Under the pieces are notes generated by a model that was given only the letters and a program-made list of their open reading frames with translations, was not told the origin of the DNA and searched no databases. Of a DNA stretch of 64,000 bases, positions 30,124 through 39,199 are shown in pieces (the first letter of the stretch is position 1; each line of letters opens with the position of its first letter). A program made the translations under genes and the position numbers. Source of the DNA: Pseudoalteromonas flavipulchra NCIMB 2033 = ATCC BAA-314 (GTDB taxonomy: Bacteria > Pseudomonadota > Gammaproteobacteria > Enterobacterales > Alteromonadaceae); the NCBI GenBank assembly GCA_000814665.1, contig JWIH01000019.1:62001-126000 (forward strand), given 5' to 3'.

Positions 30124-30564
30124 CTATTCAATACTAAAGTTAAAAGTCACAGGGCCGTCATTCAGTAAACTCACCTTCATATCCGCAGCAAATTGTCCTG
30201 TCGCGACTTTCAACCCTGCGGCCTTGGCTTGAGCCACAAAGTATTCGTAGAGTGTCTTCGCTTGCTCAGGCGTTCCTGCGCTCGAAAAGCTTGGCCTCAT
30301 GCCTTTTTTGGTGTCTGCCGCCAAGGTGAATTGCGATACAACTAATAGTTCGCCTTCAATGTCTTTTAAACTTAAATTCATTTTCCCCTTGTCGTCAGTA
30401 AAAATACGGTAGTTACTAACCTTGTGCAGTAACTTATCCGCCGTTTGCTCGGTATCCGACTTTTCAACGCCTAATAGTAACAATATCCCCTTATCGATTT
30501 GACCAACAACCTCACCTTCAACTTCTACCTTTGCTTCGCTGACCCTTTGAATTAGTCCTTGCAC
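30124..30564 (-). CDS. dtd: D-aminoacyl-tRNA deacylase
   Basis: Removes D-amino acids (and Gly from tRNA-Ala) from charged tRNA. It has 146 residues with a GTG start. SQFTLAAD (Thr80) and the C-terminal NDGPVTF carrying the Gly-cisPro-type motif that gives chiral selectivity are both intact. It lies 19 bp after the iminopeptidase-like gene and is probably co-transcribed. Confidence 0.96.
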   Translation of the reverse strand: MQGLIQRVSEAKVEVEGEVVGQIDKGILLLLGVEKSDTEQTADKLLHKVSNYRIFTDDKGKMNLSLKDIEGELLVVSQFTLAADTKKGMRPSFSSAGTPEQAKTLYEYFVAQAKAAGLKVATGQFAADMKVSLLNDGPVTFNFSIE

Positions 30565-30583
30565 TACCTACCTCTTGTGACTG

Positions 30584-31528
30584 CTAATGATGCTGAATTT
30601 TGCACAGTAATAGATCAGCCGCTCGCCTTATTGCTTCTGCGTAAACGGGGTTAGCACAACAATGCCCAACCCCATTTAAAATCAGCAACTGCGCCTTAAT
30701 GCTTTGTGCTAACTGATGAACTGGTGCGTATCGACACATTAAATCATGCCGACTGTGAATAAACCAGATAGGTAAGTGATTGAGCTGATGTGCATCTGCT
30801 GTAATTTGCTGTGTTTTGATAAAGCACTGGTGACTAAAAAAATGCACCATATGCTGTGCTTTACTGAGCTGTTTGTCTGCTTTGCAGAGCCTAATACCTT
30901 GTGTATCGCTATCTGTTGTGATCAGGTTATCCCACTCACACCAGCGCTGTGCCGCTTTTCTTTTGAGTAATTCATCCTCGCCAAAGAGTGCCGAATGATA
31001 ATGGTCTAGCAAGGATTCCACAGTTTGTGCACCTTGTGCAAAGGCAAGATACTGCTCTGGATAAATTTGCGCGGGGGCACCTTGGCTACCATAAAGCCAA
31101 TGAAGATCCGCCTCATTGCCCAAAAAACTCGACCACAACACCATCCCCAAGACATCTTCACGATGTTGCTCAGCATAAAGAAGTGCCAGCATGGCACCGA
31201 AAGATTCCCCAGCGAGTACAGCCTTTTGCAGTCCTAAATGCGCACGAATGGAGTGAATATCTTTTAGCAGGTTCGCGGTATTTATATTACCAAAGTCAGT
31301 AGGGGTTGAATTGCCACAGCCTCGCTGACTAAACAGGATAATGCGGTATTTTTGCGGATTGAAATAACCGAGTACATTACGAGAATGGCCCTGACCTGGG
31401 CCACCATGCAGCATGATAAGTGGTGTGCCATCACTACAGCCATATTCCTCTATGCCCAATTGATGTCCTTCACCTACCGCGAGATGAAAGCGACGCAATG
31501 CATCGCCATGTTGATACAATAAGCTCAT
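30584..31528 (-). CDS. Proline iminopeptidase-family alpha/beta hydrolase
   Basis: Alpha/beta hydrolase of 314 residues. The oxyanion-hole motif is LHGGPGQGHSR, FSQRGCGNSTP is the hallmark DQRGxGxS of proline iminopeptidases, and the nucleophile S109 is in AGESFGAM rather than the usual GGSWG. HSRHDLMC holds the acid and GVGHC the histidine. Cleavage of N-terminal proline is likely but the changed nucleophile elbow leaves room for another substrate. A GGGGGAG ribosome site is present. It follows the yihY-like gene. Confidence 0.8.
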   Translation of the reverse strand: MSLLYQHGDALRRFHLAVGEGHQLGIEEYGCSDGTPLIMLHGGPGQGHSRNVLGYFNPQKYRIILFSQRGCGNSTPTDFGNINTANLLKDIHSIRAHLGLQKAVLAGESFGAMLALLYAEQHREDVLGMVLWSSFLGNEADLHWLYGSQGAPAQIYPEQYLAFAQGAQTVESLLDHYHSALFGEDELLKRKAAQRWCEWDNLITTDSDTQGIRLCKADKQLSKAQHMVHFFSHQCFIKTQQITADAHQLNHLPIWFIHSRHDLMCRYAPVHQLAQSIKAQLLILNGVGHCCANPVYAEAIRRAADLLLCKIQHH

Positions 31529-31570
31529 AACTCCCCCTTGGGGGCTTAAGCTAACCGTTATCGGTAAAAG

Positions 31571-32491
31571 CTAAAGTCCCTGCGCGTCTGGTGGGTCAAA
31601 CTCCGAGCTTGTATCTAATCCTGCGGCTTCCATATCTTGGGTTAAGCACACAGTAAACTCCGCACCTAACAACACCACTATCCAAGATAAATATACCCAA
31701 ACAAAAAGAATAGGTACTGTCGCAAGCGCCCCATAGATAACTTCGTATGAGGGAAAATGGCTAATGTATAATGCAAAGCCTTTTTTCGTTAGCTCAAATA
31801 ACAAAGCTGCAAACAAAGCACCCGGAACCGCAGCTCGAAATGACACACTGGTATTTGGTACTAAAGTATAGAGCATGATGAAGCCAACCATAGAAATTAA
31901 ATAGGGCAACATCTTAATTAGTGCACCACTAAACCCTGGGATCCCTTGATCGGCAAATGTCACTAAAGAAACGATATAAGATGTCATACCAATACTCGCG
32001 CCCAATAGCACAGGGCCAAGCGTGAGCACCATCCAATAAATCGCAAACGAAATCATCAATGGACGTTTTTGCTTAACTCGCCAAATTCGGTTGAGTGTGG
32101 TGTCAACATTACGAATAAGTAATAAAGCCACGACGGCCAAAAAACTCACCCCCACAGCTGTCATCTTATTCGCATTGCCAGTAAACGCACTGATGTGCTC
32201 TTTAATGGTGTCCGTCGATGTTGGCACAAAGTTATTGAACACAAAGTTTTCAATTGCAAAACGCGTATCTTCAAATCCAGGAAACGCCGAAAAAATTGCT
32301 ACACCCACCGCAACTAAAGGGACCAACGATAACAGTGTGACATACGCTAAATAGCCCGCGTTGACCGTGATCTGGTCCTCAATACAACGCTTACTATAGC
32401 GACGCCACCAGCTAGGCTGAGAATGTAAGAATCGCAGTGCTACGACCTTCATTTCGGTTATTCTTTGCATCATAATCAAGTTAATATTCAT
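31571..32491 (-). CDS. YihY-family inner membrane protein
   Basis: Integral membrane protein of 306 residues with about six helices, of the YihY/virulence factor BrkB family. Conserved features include AGYLAYVTLLSLVPLVAVGVA near residue 45, the polar RNVDTTLNRIWRVKQKRP segment and the last VYLSWIVVLLGAEFT helix. E. coli YihY was once thought to be RNase BN, which is no longer accepted; the function is unknown. The start is uncertain: later in-frame ATGs exist and none has a clear ribosome site. Confidence 0.88.
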   Translation of the reverse strand: MNINLIMMQRITEMKVVALRFLHSQPSWWRRYSKRCIEDQITVNAGYLAYVTLLSLVPLVAVGVAIFSAFPGFEDTRFAIENFVFNNFVPTSTDTIKEHISAFTGNANKMTAVGVSFLAVVALLLIRNVDTTLNRIWRVKQKRPLMISFAIYWMVLTLGPVLLGASIGMTSYIVSLVTFADQGIPGFSGALIKMLPYLISMVGFIMLYTLVPNTSVSFRAAVPGALFAALLFELTKKGFALYISHFPSYEVIYGALATVPILFVWVYLSWIVVLLGAEFTVCLTQDMEAAGLDTSSEFDPPDAQGL

Positions 32492-32609
32492 GGATGACTT
32501 TACACATCATAACAATCCCCGCCATAATTTATAGCGTTAAATAGTAATATATAACGACGGTCACATGGCCACTTACTGATTATTGACCTTCTAGAGCCCG
32601 GGAGTGCAA

Positions 32610-33257
32610 ATGAAGAAACTCACCTTAAGCGCAGTGTTACTTTTACTTGTTACTGGCTGCCAAAGTGCCTATTACGCCACCATGGAAAAGTTTGGTGTGC
32701 ATAAACGCGAGATATTGGTTGATCGTGTCGAAGAAACAAAGGAGTCCCAAGAGGAATCACAAAAAGAGTTTCAATCGGCATTAGAAAGGCTCACCACCTT
32801 AATTAATTTTAACGGTGGTGAATTACAAGAAGCCTATAACCTGCTTAACGATGACTATCAATCATCCCTTGCCGCCGCAGCTGAAGTAAGTAGCAACATA
32901 GACAAAGTGGAAGACGTGGCAAACGCACTATTTGACGAGTGGCAAGATGAACTTGAGCAATATTCGAGTGCAAACCTAAAACGCGAGAGTGCTAAGCAAT
33001 TAAGTCAAACACAGCGCCAATTTGAACGCTTACTTCGCTCAATGCGCAGCAGTGAAGCCAAAATGCAGCCCGTGCTCGACTCACTACAAGATAATGTGCT
33101 GTACCTTAAGCACAACCTAAATGCACAAGCGGTAAGCGCTATTAAAGGTGAGTTTACGGGGTTAAAGCGTGATATTAGCGCCCTAATCGCAGATATGAAC
33201 CGCTCTATTGAAGATTCGAACAAGTTTATTGCTGAGATGAATGCACGTAGCGCGTAA
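32610..33257 (+). CDS. DUF2959-like lipoprotein
   Basis: Predicted lipoprotein of 215 residues with lipobox LVTGCQ near residue 17. The mature part is almost wholly helical and rich in E, K and Q, with long coiled-coil character, and matches the DUF2959 group common in marine gammaproteobacteria. ATG at 32610 is preferred over the GTG at 32604 because of the GGGAG site. Function is unknown. It is divergent from the yihY-like gene. Confidence 0.8.
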   Translation: MKKLTLSAVLLLLVTGCQSAYYATMEKFGVHKREILVDRVEETKESQEESQKEFQSALERLTTLINFNGGELQEAYNLLNDDYQSSLAAAAEVSSNIDKVEDVANALFDEWQDELEQYSSANLKRESAKQLSQTQRQFERLLRSMRSSEAKMQPVLDSLQDNVLYLKHNLNAQAVSAIKGEFTGLKRDISALIADMNRSIEDSNKFIAEMNARSA

Positions 33258-33283
33258 CAGATAGCATCAGCGAGGAGAAATCT

Positions 33284-33316
33284 CACGATATCAGGGAGTT
33301 GCTTCCTGATATCGTG
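33284..33316. terminator. Bidirectional terminator-like hairpin
   Basis: A 12-bp perfect stem CACGATATCAGG / CCTGATATCGTG with a 9-base loop, followed by GTCATTTT on the plus strand. It separates two convergent lipoprotein genes. Confidence 0.75.
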
Positions 33317-33342
33317 GTCATTTTGTGTGTAAAACCAGACGC

Positions 33343-33999
33343 TTAACCTTTATTGATAAGATCTTCAATGATGCCATTCATTTCCATTGGCATTTGCGCC
33401 AATACAGCATCATATCCATCAGCCAATACCAAGTCTTTTTCTATGTAAGAAACCACCGCTTGATTCTCCAGATCGATGATCCCGCCAAATGCCGTTACAC
33501 GATTTACGCCCGGTACTGGGATCCCACCAGAACTATCAACATGCAGTACGATCACTCTGTTAAAGTTAAACCCTTTATCCTTGATCACTCCTGTCGACTT
33601 TAGCGTCTTAGTCAGCTTTTGTATTGCACCGGTAAGATCATCTGCAATGCGCTTAGCCGAACCTGTAAGCGCATAATTTCCTTGATTAACATGCCTACGC
33701 ATGTTTTCGCCCACAGTCCAAGACAAGTTACCAACCACATCATATAACTGTTGGCTTGAAACAACAGACGCACCATGTTTTCCCGTTACGCCAGCGGTAA
33801 TTGCTAAACCCACTTCACGGTCGTTTCCTGGAACACCATGCAGCGAAACCGGGAATATCAATACAGGTTGTTGAGCTGAGAGTATGATTGGAAATTCATA
33901 TGCCGTATTTTGTTTAACCTCAGTAGAAGTAGAGACACAAGCAGTCAAAGAAATAGTAAATAGAGAGGCTAGTGCTAAACGCACGATATTTTTTGTCAT
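33343..33999 (-). CDS. Predicted lipoprotein of unknown function
   Basis: Exported protein of 218 residues. A signal peptide ends in a lipobox (SLTACVS, Cys near 21). The mature part has mixed alpha/beta character with several glycine turns (SLHGVPGNDREVGLAITAGVTG, DSSGGIPVPGVNRVTAFGGI). I do not recognise the family. It has its own promoter region and convergent terminator. Confidence 0.65.
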   Translation of the reverse strand: MTKNIVRLALASLFTISLTACVSTSTEVKQNTAYEFPIILSAQQPVLIFPVSLHGVPGNDREVGLAITAGVTGKHGASVVSSQQLYDVVGNLSWTVGENMRRHVNQGNYALTGSAKRIADDLTGAIQKLTKTLKSTGVIKDKGFNFNRVIVLHVDSSGGIPVPGVNRVTAFGGIIDLENQAVVSYIEKDLVLADGYDAVLAQMPMEMNGIIEDLINKG

Positions 34000-34299
34000 T
34001 ATATAGTTCCTTTACGTGATTATTAACTCCCGACAACCCAGCTGAGAGCGCGTTGAAACGCGGCGCAAATTATGTGACAAATCGTAACCACAATCAATAA
34101 TAAAGTACTAGATAAAAGTGCATTTTCTTCATACTAAGCAGCTTAGGGATAATTAAGGAAAAAATAGGATTTTTAGATAACTGAGAAGATATGTTGGTTA
34201 CAAGCCACCTTGTGACAGCAGCGCAGAATAACAAATGTAGCGCAGCTCGCGATACAGCCAACTGCGTGCATAGTGTGGTAACTCAGCTTTAGTGCAATC
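34000..34299. other. Intergenic region, nothing recognised
   Basis: A 300-bp spacer between the lipoprotein gene start and the end of scoB. No convincing gene, strong hairpin or repeat was seen. It should contain the lipoprotein promoter. Confidence 0.4.
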
Positions 34300-34959
34300 C
34301 TAGCTAAATACCATCTCCGGTACGTCATCAGGGCAAATCAATATGCCTGCGGTTTTCGCTTGTATTTCCGAGGCGCTAACACCTGGAGCTCGCTCAAGTA
34401 AATGAAACGCGCCACCTTTGACTTCAAGCAGCGCAAGATCGGTTACTATCTTATTGATACAGTTTACGCCGGTGAGCGGTAAACTGCAGTGCTGTAGCAG
34501 CTTGGACTCGCCTTGTTTATTCGCATGCGTCATGGTGCAAATTATATTTTTAGCCCCAGCGACAAGATCCATCGCGCCACCCATGCCCTTGATAAGCTTA
34601 CCTGGGATCATCCAGCTGGCAAGATTACCTTGCTGATCTACTTCAAAAGCGCCAAGCACCGTCAGGTCCACATGACCGCCACGGATCATTGCAAAGCTTT
34701 CTGCAGAACTAAAAATGGCAGCTCCCGTGCGGGCCGTAACGGTTTCCTTACCCGCATTGATCATATCCGCATCCACTTCCTGCTCGGTTGGATAAGCGCC
34801 CATGCCTAATAAGCCGTTTTCCGATTGCAGCATCACATCCATGCCCTGTGGTACATAATTGGCCACCAGCGTGGGGATCCCAATGCCAAGATTGACATAA
34901 AACCCATCTCTTAATTCCTGTGCCACTCGCATGGCCATTTGCTCTCTGGTTAATGCCAT
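34300..34959 (-). CDS. scoB: 3-oxoacid CoA-transferase subunit B
   Basis: Beta subunit (219 residues) of succinyl-CoA:3-ketoacid CoA-transferase, which activates acetoacetate to acetoacetyl-CoA. The catalytic glutamate is in LQSENGLLGMGAYP near residue 47, after the GIGIPTLVANYVP motif. It overlaps the scoA stop by one base, so subunits are coupled. It is last in the five-gene operon. Confidence 0.94.
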   Translation of the reverse strand: MALTREQMAMRVAQELRDGFYVNLGIGIPTLVANYVPQGMDVMLQSENGLLGMGAYPTEQEVDADMINAGKETVTARTGAAIFSSAESFAMIRGGHVDLTVLGAFEVDQQGNLASWMIPGKLIKGMGGAMDLVAGAKNIICTMTHANKQGESKLLQHCSLPLTGVNCINKIVTDLALLEVKGGAFHLLERAPGVSASEIQAKTAGILICPDDVPEMVFS

Positions 34960-35675
34960 TATGCTTGCTCCTTCACAGTACGTTTTTCGATGCGTTTTTC
35001 GATGCGTTTTTCAAACTGTCCTAAAATCACTCTATCGATATAAATTCCAGGGGTATGAATTTGGCTCGGTTCGATTTCGCCGGGATCTACAATTTCTTCC
35101 ACTTCAGCGACGGTAATTTTTCCAGCTGTTGCAGCCATTGGATTAAAGTTCATGGCGGTGTGGCGATAAACACAATTGCCAAAACGGTCTGCTTTCCACG
35201 CTTTTACAATGGCAAAGTCTCCCGTAATACTAGGCTCTAAAATATATTCTCTATCACCAAACGTTTTTACCTCTTTGCCCTCAGCGACGGGTGTACCAAC
35301 GCCTGTTGCGGTATAAAAAGCGGGGATCCCAGCTCCACCTGCGCGCATCTTTTCTGCAAGTGTCCCTTGTGGAGTTAATTCAACTTCCAATACACCGCTC
35401 AATAACTGCTGCTCAAACAAGGCGTTTTCTCCCACGTAGGAAGCCACCATTTTGCGGATCTGCTTATCCTCAAGCAAAATCCCTAAACCAAACCCGTCTA
35501 CTCCGCAGTTATTAGAAACCACGGTTAAGTCCTTTGTGCCCATGTGGCGTATTTGGCTTATCAAACCTTCAGGGATGCCGCACAAACCAAAGCCCCCGGC
35601 AATCACGGTCATGCCATCGCAAAGTCCTGCCATTGCTTCTTCGTAGCTTACGACTACCTTATCAAATCCAGCCAT
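34959..35675 (-). CDS. scoA: 3-oxoacid CoA-transferase subunit A
   Basis: Alpha subunit of about 238 residues. Typical motifs are [13 protein letters not shown] and [17 protein letters not shown] near the N-terminus and [20 protein letters not shown] later. The C-terminal tail is unusual: a 12-bp tandem repeat at 34981-35016 encodes [11 protein letters not shown]. The second ATG is preferred because AGGAGG is too close to the first. Confidence 0.93.
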   Translation of the reverse strand: MAGFDKVVVSYEEAMAGLCDGMTVIAGGFGLCGIPEGLISQIRHMGTKDLTVVSNNCGVDGFGLGILLEDKQIRKMVASYVGENALFEQQLLSGVLEVELTPQGTLAEKMRAGGAGIPAFYTATGVGTPVAEGKEVKTFGDREYILEPSITGDFAIVKAWKADRFGNCVYRHTAMNFNPMAATAGKITVAEVEEIVDPGEIEPSQIHTPGIYIDRVILGQFEKRIEKRIEKRTVKEQA

Positions 35676-35683
35676 CATTCCTC

Positions 35684-36439
35684 CTATTGCACTGTCCAGC
35701 CGCCATCCAGCACAATGGCTTGGCCAGTAATGTTGCGTGACTCATTTGCGAGTAAAAAATTGACAGCATGAGCAATCTCATCCAACCCTATAAACGCCTT
35801 TTTCGGCATTGGCGCCAACATAATATTGTTTATCACTTCATCTTCACTGATCCCATGCTGTTTCGCTTGCGCGGTAATTTGCTGTTCTACCAATGGGGTT
35901 TTTACATAAGCGGGGCAAATAGTGTTCACGGTGATATCGCAGTCTGCGGTTTCCAGCGCCAATACTTTGCCAAATCCCATCAACCCATGTTTTGCAGCGA
36001 CATAAGCAGACTTATACTTAGAAGCGACTAGAGCGTGGATAGAACCAATATTGACGATGCGACCAAAGCCTCCTCTGCGCATATGCGGCAATACTGCCTT
36101 ACACAACATGGCCGGGCCTGTTAGCATCACATCTTGCAGCAATTGCCATTTATCTTCTGGATAATGCTCTAGTGCTTCAACATGTTGCACGCCTGCGTTA
36201 TTGATAAGCACATCAATGTTATCGTGCTGACGGACAAAGTCAGCGATGTCTTGCTTATTAGCGATATTGAGCGCAAACGCTTGTGCATTTCCTCCGTCAC
36301 TGACGATAGATTCGGCTACCGTCTGTGCTTGCGCTAAGTTCAAATCTACGAGCAATAAGCTGTAACCTTGTTTGCTCAGGGCCATCGCGATATAGCGACC
36401 AATGCCACTTGCTGCCCCTGTGATCAACGCCGTCTTCAT
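35684..36439 (-). CDS. bdhA: 3-hydroxybutyrate dehydrogenase (SDR family)
   Basis: NAD-dependent short-chain dehydrogenase of 251 residues that oxidises 3-hydroxybutyrate to acetoacetate. The cofactor loop is TGAASGIG, the NNAG motif is [15 protein letters not shown], and the catalytic Ser and YxxxK are in [29 protein letters not shown] plus the C-terminal VLDGGWTVQ match bacterial BDH. ATG at 36439 follows AAGGAG. It lies between the exported hydrolase and CoA-transferase genes, which supports the substrate. Confidence 0.92.
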   Translation of the reverse strand: MKTALITGAASGIGRYIAMALSKQGYSLLLVDLNLAQAQTVAESIVSDGGNAQAFALNIANKQDIADFVRQHDNIDVLINNAGVQHVEALEHYPEDKWQLLQDVMLTGPAMLCKAVLPHMRRGGFGRIVNIGSIHALVASKYKSAYVAAKHGLMGFGKVLALETADCDITVNTICPAYVKTPLVEQQITAQAKQHGISEDEVINNIMLAPMPKKAFIGLDEIAHAVNFLLANESRNITGQAIVLDGGWTVQ

Positions 36440-36452
36440 CGTCACTCCTTGA

Positions 36453-37631
36453 TTATTTTGCTAAGAACTGAGCAATAGTGTCAGCCTGTGATTGAATTGA
36501 AAAAATACCGTCTAAATGCCCCCAAACGCCTTCTATCTCTGTGATCTGCACGTCTTTATTCTTGGCTTTAAGGGTTTCTGCTAACTTACGAATGGGCTCA
36601 GGCCTTAATAACAAGTCATTGCTTGCAGGCATCAACAAAACCTTTGCTGTGATTTTATCGATAGCGCTATCAAAATTACCTTGCATGCCTGCGGTATATA
36701 GTTGCGAGGCGCGGACTAAGTACAAGATAGAATTCGCATCTTGCGTTTCAGCTCTCGCTCGTGCGCGCGTGGCTAGCGTTTGGCTGAGTTTAGGAAGCTG
36801 ACGAATATCTTGTTTTGCTTTGGGATCAAGCACAATAAAGTCTGGAAAACTGGCGTTGTAAATAGCGGGGTGCATCGCGTCTTGAGTAATATTAAGCATC
36901 GTGGCTGTGAGTCCAGCAAGCGGCCTTTCCCCGTCGTAGTAGTCCCCGCCCTGCCAATTTGGATCAAGTCGGATAGGTAAAGCCCATTTCTCTAACGCCG
37001 CAACGGTCCAAGCATCCATCTTTGCCGCGCCAATCACATGAATTAAACGTGACACTTTTTCGGGATAGCGCACCGACCATTCTAACGCTTGGAAAGACCC
37101 CATAGACGCGCCCATCACCGCATGTAGTTTGTCGATACCTAAGCTATCCAGTAGTTGCTTTTGCACTTCAACAAAATCACCGATGGTCACCACGGGAAAA
37201 TCCAAGCCGTAAGGTTTGCCCGTTTTCGGATTAATAGACGCCGGACCCGTCGTGATCACATCTTTACTATGCCAGTTTGCATTGACCAAAGTATCTGCGC
37301 TTATCACAAAGTACTTGTTAGTATCTATCGCTTTACCCGGACCGATAATGGCATCCCAGTAACCCGCCAATACGTCAGACTCTCGATACTTACCCGCAGC
37401 GTGAGATGTGCCAGAAAAGAAATGTGTGATCAAAATTGCATTGCTTTTGTCGGCATTTAATTTGCCATAACTTTCCCAGCCGACCTTAACGTCGGGAATG
37501 CTGACTCCAGACTCTGTAGTAAAATGCGCGAGTGTAAATGCCCGCTTTTCAACCAGCATAGGTTTGCTTGTCTCACTGCCATAGACAATATTGCTGGCAA
37601 CGAACAAAAGTAACAGGAAAATCCGCTTCAT
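36453..37631 (-). CDS. Exported MetX-like alpha/beta hydrolase
   Basis: Alpha/beta hydrolase of 392 residues related to homoserine O-acetyltransferase, but with a signal peptide (MKRIFLLLLFVASNIVYGSE) and so probably periplasmic or secreted. MetX-type landmarks are GPASINPKTGKPYGLDFP, nucleophile S176 in GASMGSFQALEW, the acid in PASNDLLLRPE and the histidine in EGVWGHLDG. An acetyl-CoA-dependent role outside the cytoplasm is unlikely, so I infer an esterase that releases 3-hydroxybutyrate or a similar acid. It is 7 bp upstream of bdhA and 15 bp after the permease gene. Confidence 0.82.
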   Translation of the reverse strand: MKRIFLLLLFVASNIVYGSETSKPMLVEKRAFTLAHFTTESGVSIPDVKVGWESYGKLNADKSNAILITHFFSGTSHAAGKYRESDVLAGYWDAIIGPGKAIDTNKYFVISADTLVNANWHSKDVITTGPASINPKTGKPYGLDFPVVTIGDFVEVQKQLLDSLGIDKLHAVMGASMGSFQALEWSVRYPEKVSRLIHVIGAAKMDAWTVAALEKWALPIRLDPNWQGGDYYDGERPLAGLTATMLNITQDAMHPAIYNASFPDFIVLDPKAKQDIRQLPKLSQTLATRARARAETQDANSILYLVRASQLYTAGMQGNFDSAIDKITAKVLLMPASNDLLLRPEPIRKLAETLKAKNKDVQITEIEGVWGHLDGIFSIQSQADTIAQFLAK

Positions 37632-37646
37632 TGCTGTATCTCTCCG

Positions 37647-38951
37647 TTAAAATAAGATGAATAGGGTTAATGCGAGGGCAACGCCCACCAGCGGTACGAC
37701 CGCAGTCAACGCAGCCATGGACCAGTATGCTCGTTGATGTGTTTCTTTACAGATGGCGCGAATGGTTGTGACCACATAACCGTTGTGCGGTAAGGTATCC
37801 AAAGCGCCTGAGCTAATAGCGACAACACGATGTAATTGTTCTGGATTGACACCCGCATCGATGTAGTGCGGTGCCACTAAAGGTAACGCAATGGCTTGCC
37901 CACCGGATGCCGAACCAGTTAAACCGGCTATCACACTTACCGCCACAGCGGCGCCAAGTAGCTCATTACCCGGCATTTGTGTCATCATATCGACCGCTAA
38001 TTGAAATGCCTCGGTGTTTTTTGCCACCGCACCAAAACCCACTACCGCACTGGTATTACCGATAGCAACTAGCGCACCTGTTGTACCTAAGTTAATCGCG
38101 GCCCCCATGTTGTGAAAATGCTTAAAGTTAATCGCGACAATACTAAGTACACCACCAAGTAGAGCTACAATGAGTGCACTTTGCTGCAGCACATCATGAA
38201 GTGTAAAAGATAAAATCAACACCACGATTAAAGGCAGTACGCCAGTGATTGGATGAGGATAGTTACGTTCATGGATTTCAGGGTCGTCTTCTTTCGCCTC
38301 AAAGTGCTCTCCATTTGCCACTGCTTTGGCTATCATCTTTTTCAACCACCAATAGCCAGCAATAGCCATAAATGTGGCAACCACTAGACTGACTTCCCAA
38401 GCCGCATAAGGCGACGTACCTAAATATTTTATTGGGATCCAGTTTTGGATTTCCGGGGAGCCTGCCGAAGTCATGGTAAAGGTGACTGAGCCGAAGGCCA
38501 GAGTTGCGGGAATAAAGCGCCTTGGTAAATTGGCATCTTTAAATAAGCTAAGCGCCATAGGATAGACAGAAAAAGCGACAATAAAAACACTGACGCCGCC
38601 ATACGTTAACACAGCACAGGCAATCACCACCGCTAATACCGCATGTTTCATACCTAACTTGTCGACAATATAGCGTGCCACGCTGTCGGCAGCACCGCTG
38701 TCTTCCATGAACTTACCGAACAAAGAGCCAAGCAAAAACATGAAAAACCAAGCACTCAAAAAGCCAGCAAAGCCATCCATATAAAGTGTAAGAAAGCTGC
38801 TTTCGACAGCTTCTGTGGGAAATAGCGCAACGCCACTCGTTAATGCGACCAATAAAGCGCACAGTGGAGCTGCGATAAACAAGTTTACGCCACGGAGAGT
38901 TAGCCAAATAAGCAGGCCAAGTCCTCCTGCCAGTCCAAGCATACTGAGCAT
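37647..38951 (-). CDS. GntP-family permease, probably for 3-hydroxybutyrate
   Basis: Inner membrane transporter of 434 residues with about 12 helices in the GntP/ion-transporter superfamily. Features include AVLTYGGVSVFIVAFSVYPMA and the C-terminal GLTGSASGGQAIALP and SSGALDTLPHNGYVVT re-entrant motifs. Gene context (hydrolase, bdhA, scoAB) suggests import of 3-hydroxybutyrate or a related hydroxy acid. AAGGAAG is the ribosome site. It is the first gene of the operon, facing the TonB receptor gene. Confidence 0.87.
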   Translation of the reverse strand: MLSMLGLAGGLGLLIWLTLRGVNLFIAAPLCALLVALTSGVALFPTEAVESSFLTLYMDGFAGFLSAWFFMFLLGSLFGKFMEDSGAADSVARYIVDKLGMKHAVLAVVIACAVLTYGGVSVFIVAFSVYPMALSLFKDANLPRRFIPATLAFGSVTFTMTSAGSPEIQNWIPIKYLGTSPYAAWEVSLVVATFMAIAGYWWLKKMIAKAVANGEHFEAKEDDPEIHERNYPHPITGVLPLIVVLILSFTLHDVLQQSALIVALLGGVLSIVAINFKHFHNMGAAINLGTTGALVAIGNTSAVVGFGAVAKNTEAFQLAVDMMTQMPGNELLGAAVAVSVIAGLTGSASGGQAIALPLVAPHYIDAGVNPEQLHRVVAISSGALDTLPHNGYVVTTIRAICKETHQRAYWSMAALTAVVPLVGVALALTLFILF

Positions 38952-39050
38952 AAGGGCTTCCTTTTATTGTTATTAATGCCCGTTATAAGTTGATGTGTTG
39001 GGCATACTGTTGATGAATATCAGTGTGGCGTGCAGGCGCAATAAAAACCA

Positions 39051-39123
39051 TAGTACTAAGGTTATAGAAGCCCTACACCCCGTGTTAATCCTAGCGTATC
39101 AAGGCACTAGTACTAAGGTACTA
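39051..39123. promoter_or_regulatory. Candidate operator pair with a perfect palindrome, divergent promoter region
   Basis: The 12-mer TAGTACTAAGGT occurs twice, at 39051-39062 and 39108-39119. The second copy is part of a perfect palindrome TAGTAC-TAAG-GTACTA (39108-39123), the first a near-palindrome. The palindrome ends where a -35 would fall for TATGCT at 39147-39152, ahead of the TonB receptor gene. A dimeric activator such as the adjacent CrbR-like regulator is a reasonable candidate. Confidence 0.55.
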
Positions 39124-39199
39124 ATAGAAAAACTTTACAACTCCCCTATGCTTTGGTGTGACAACAAGCACCCAAAATGACAATAATAGGGACCACAGG

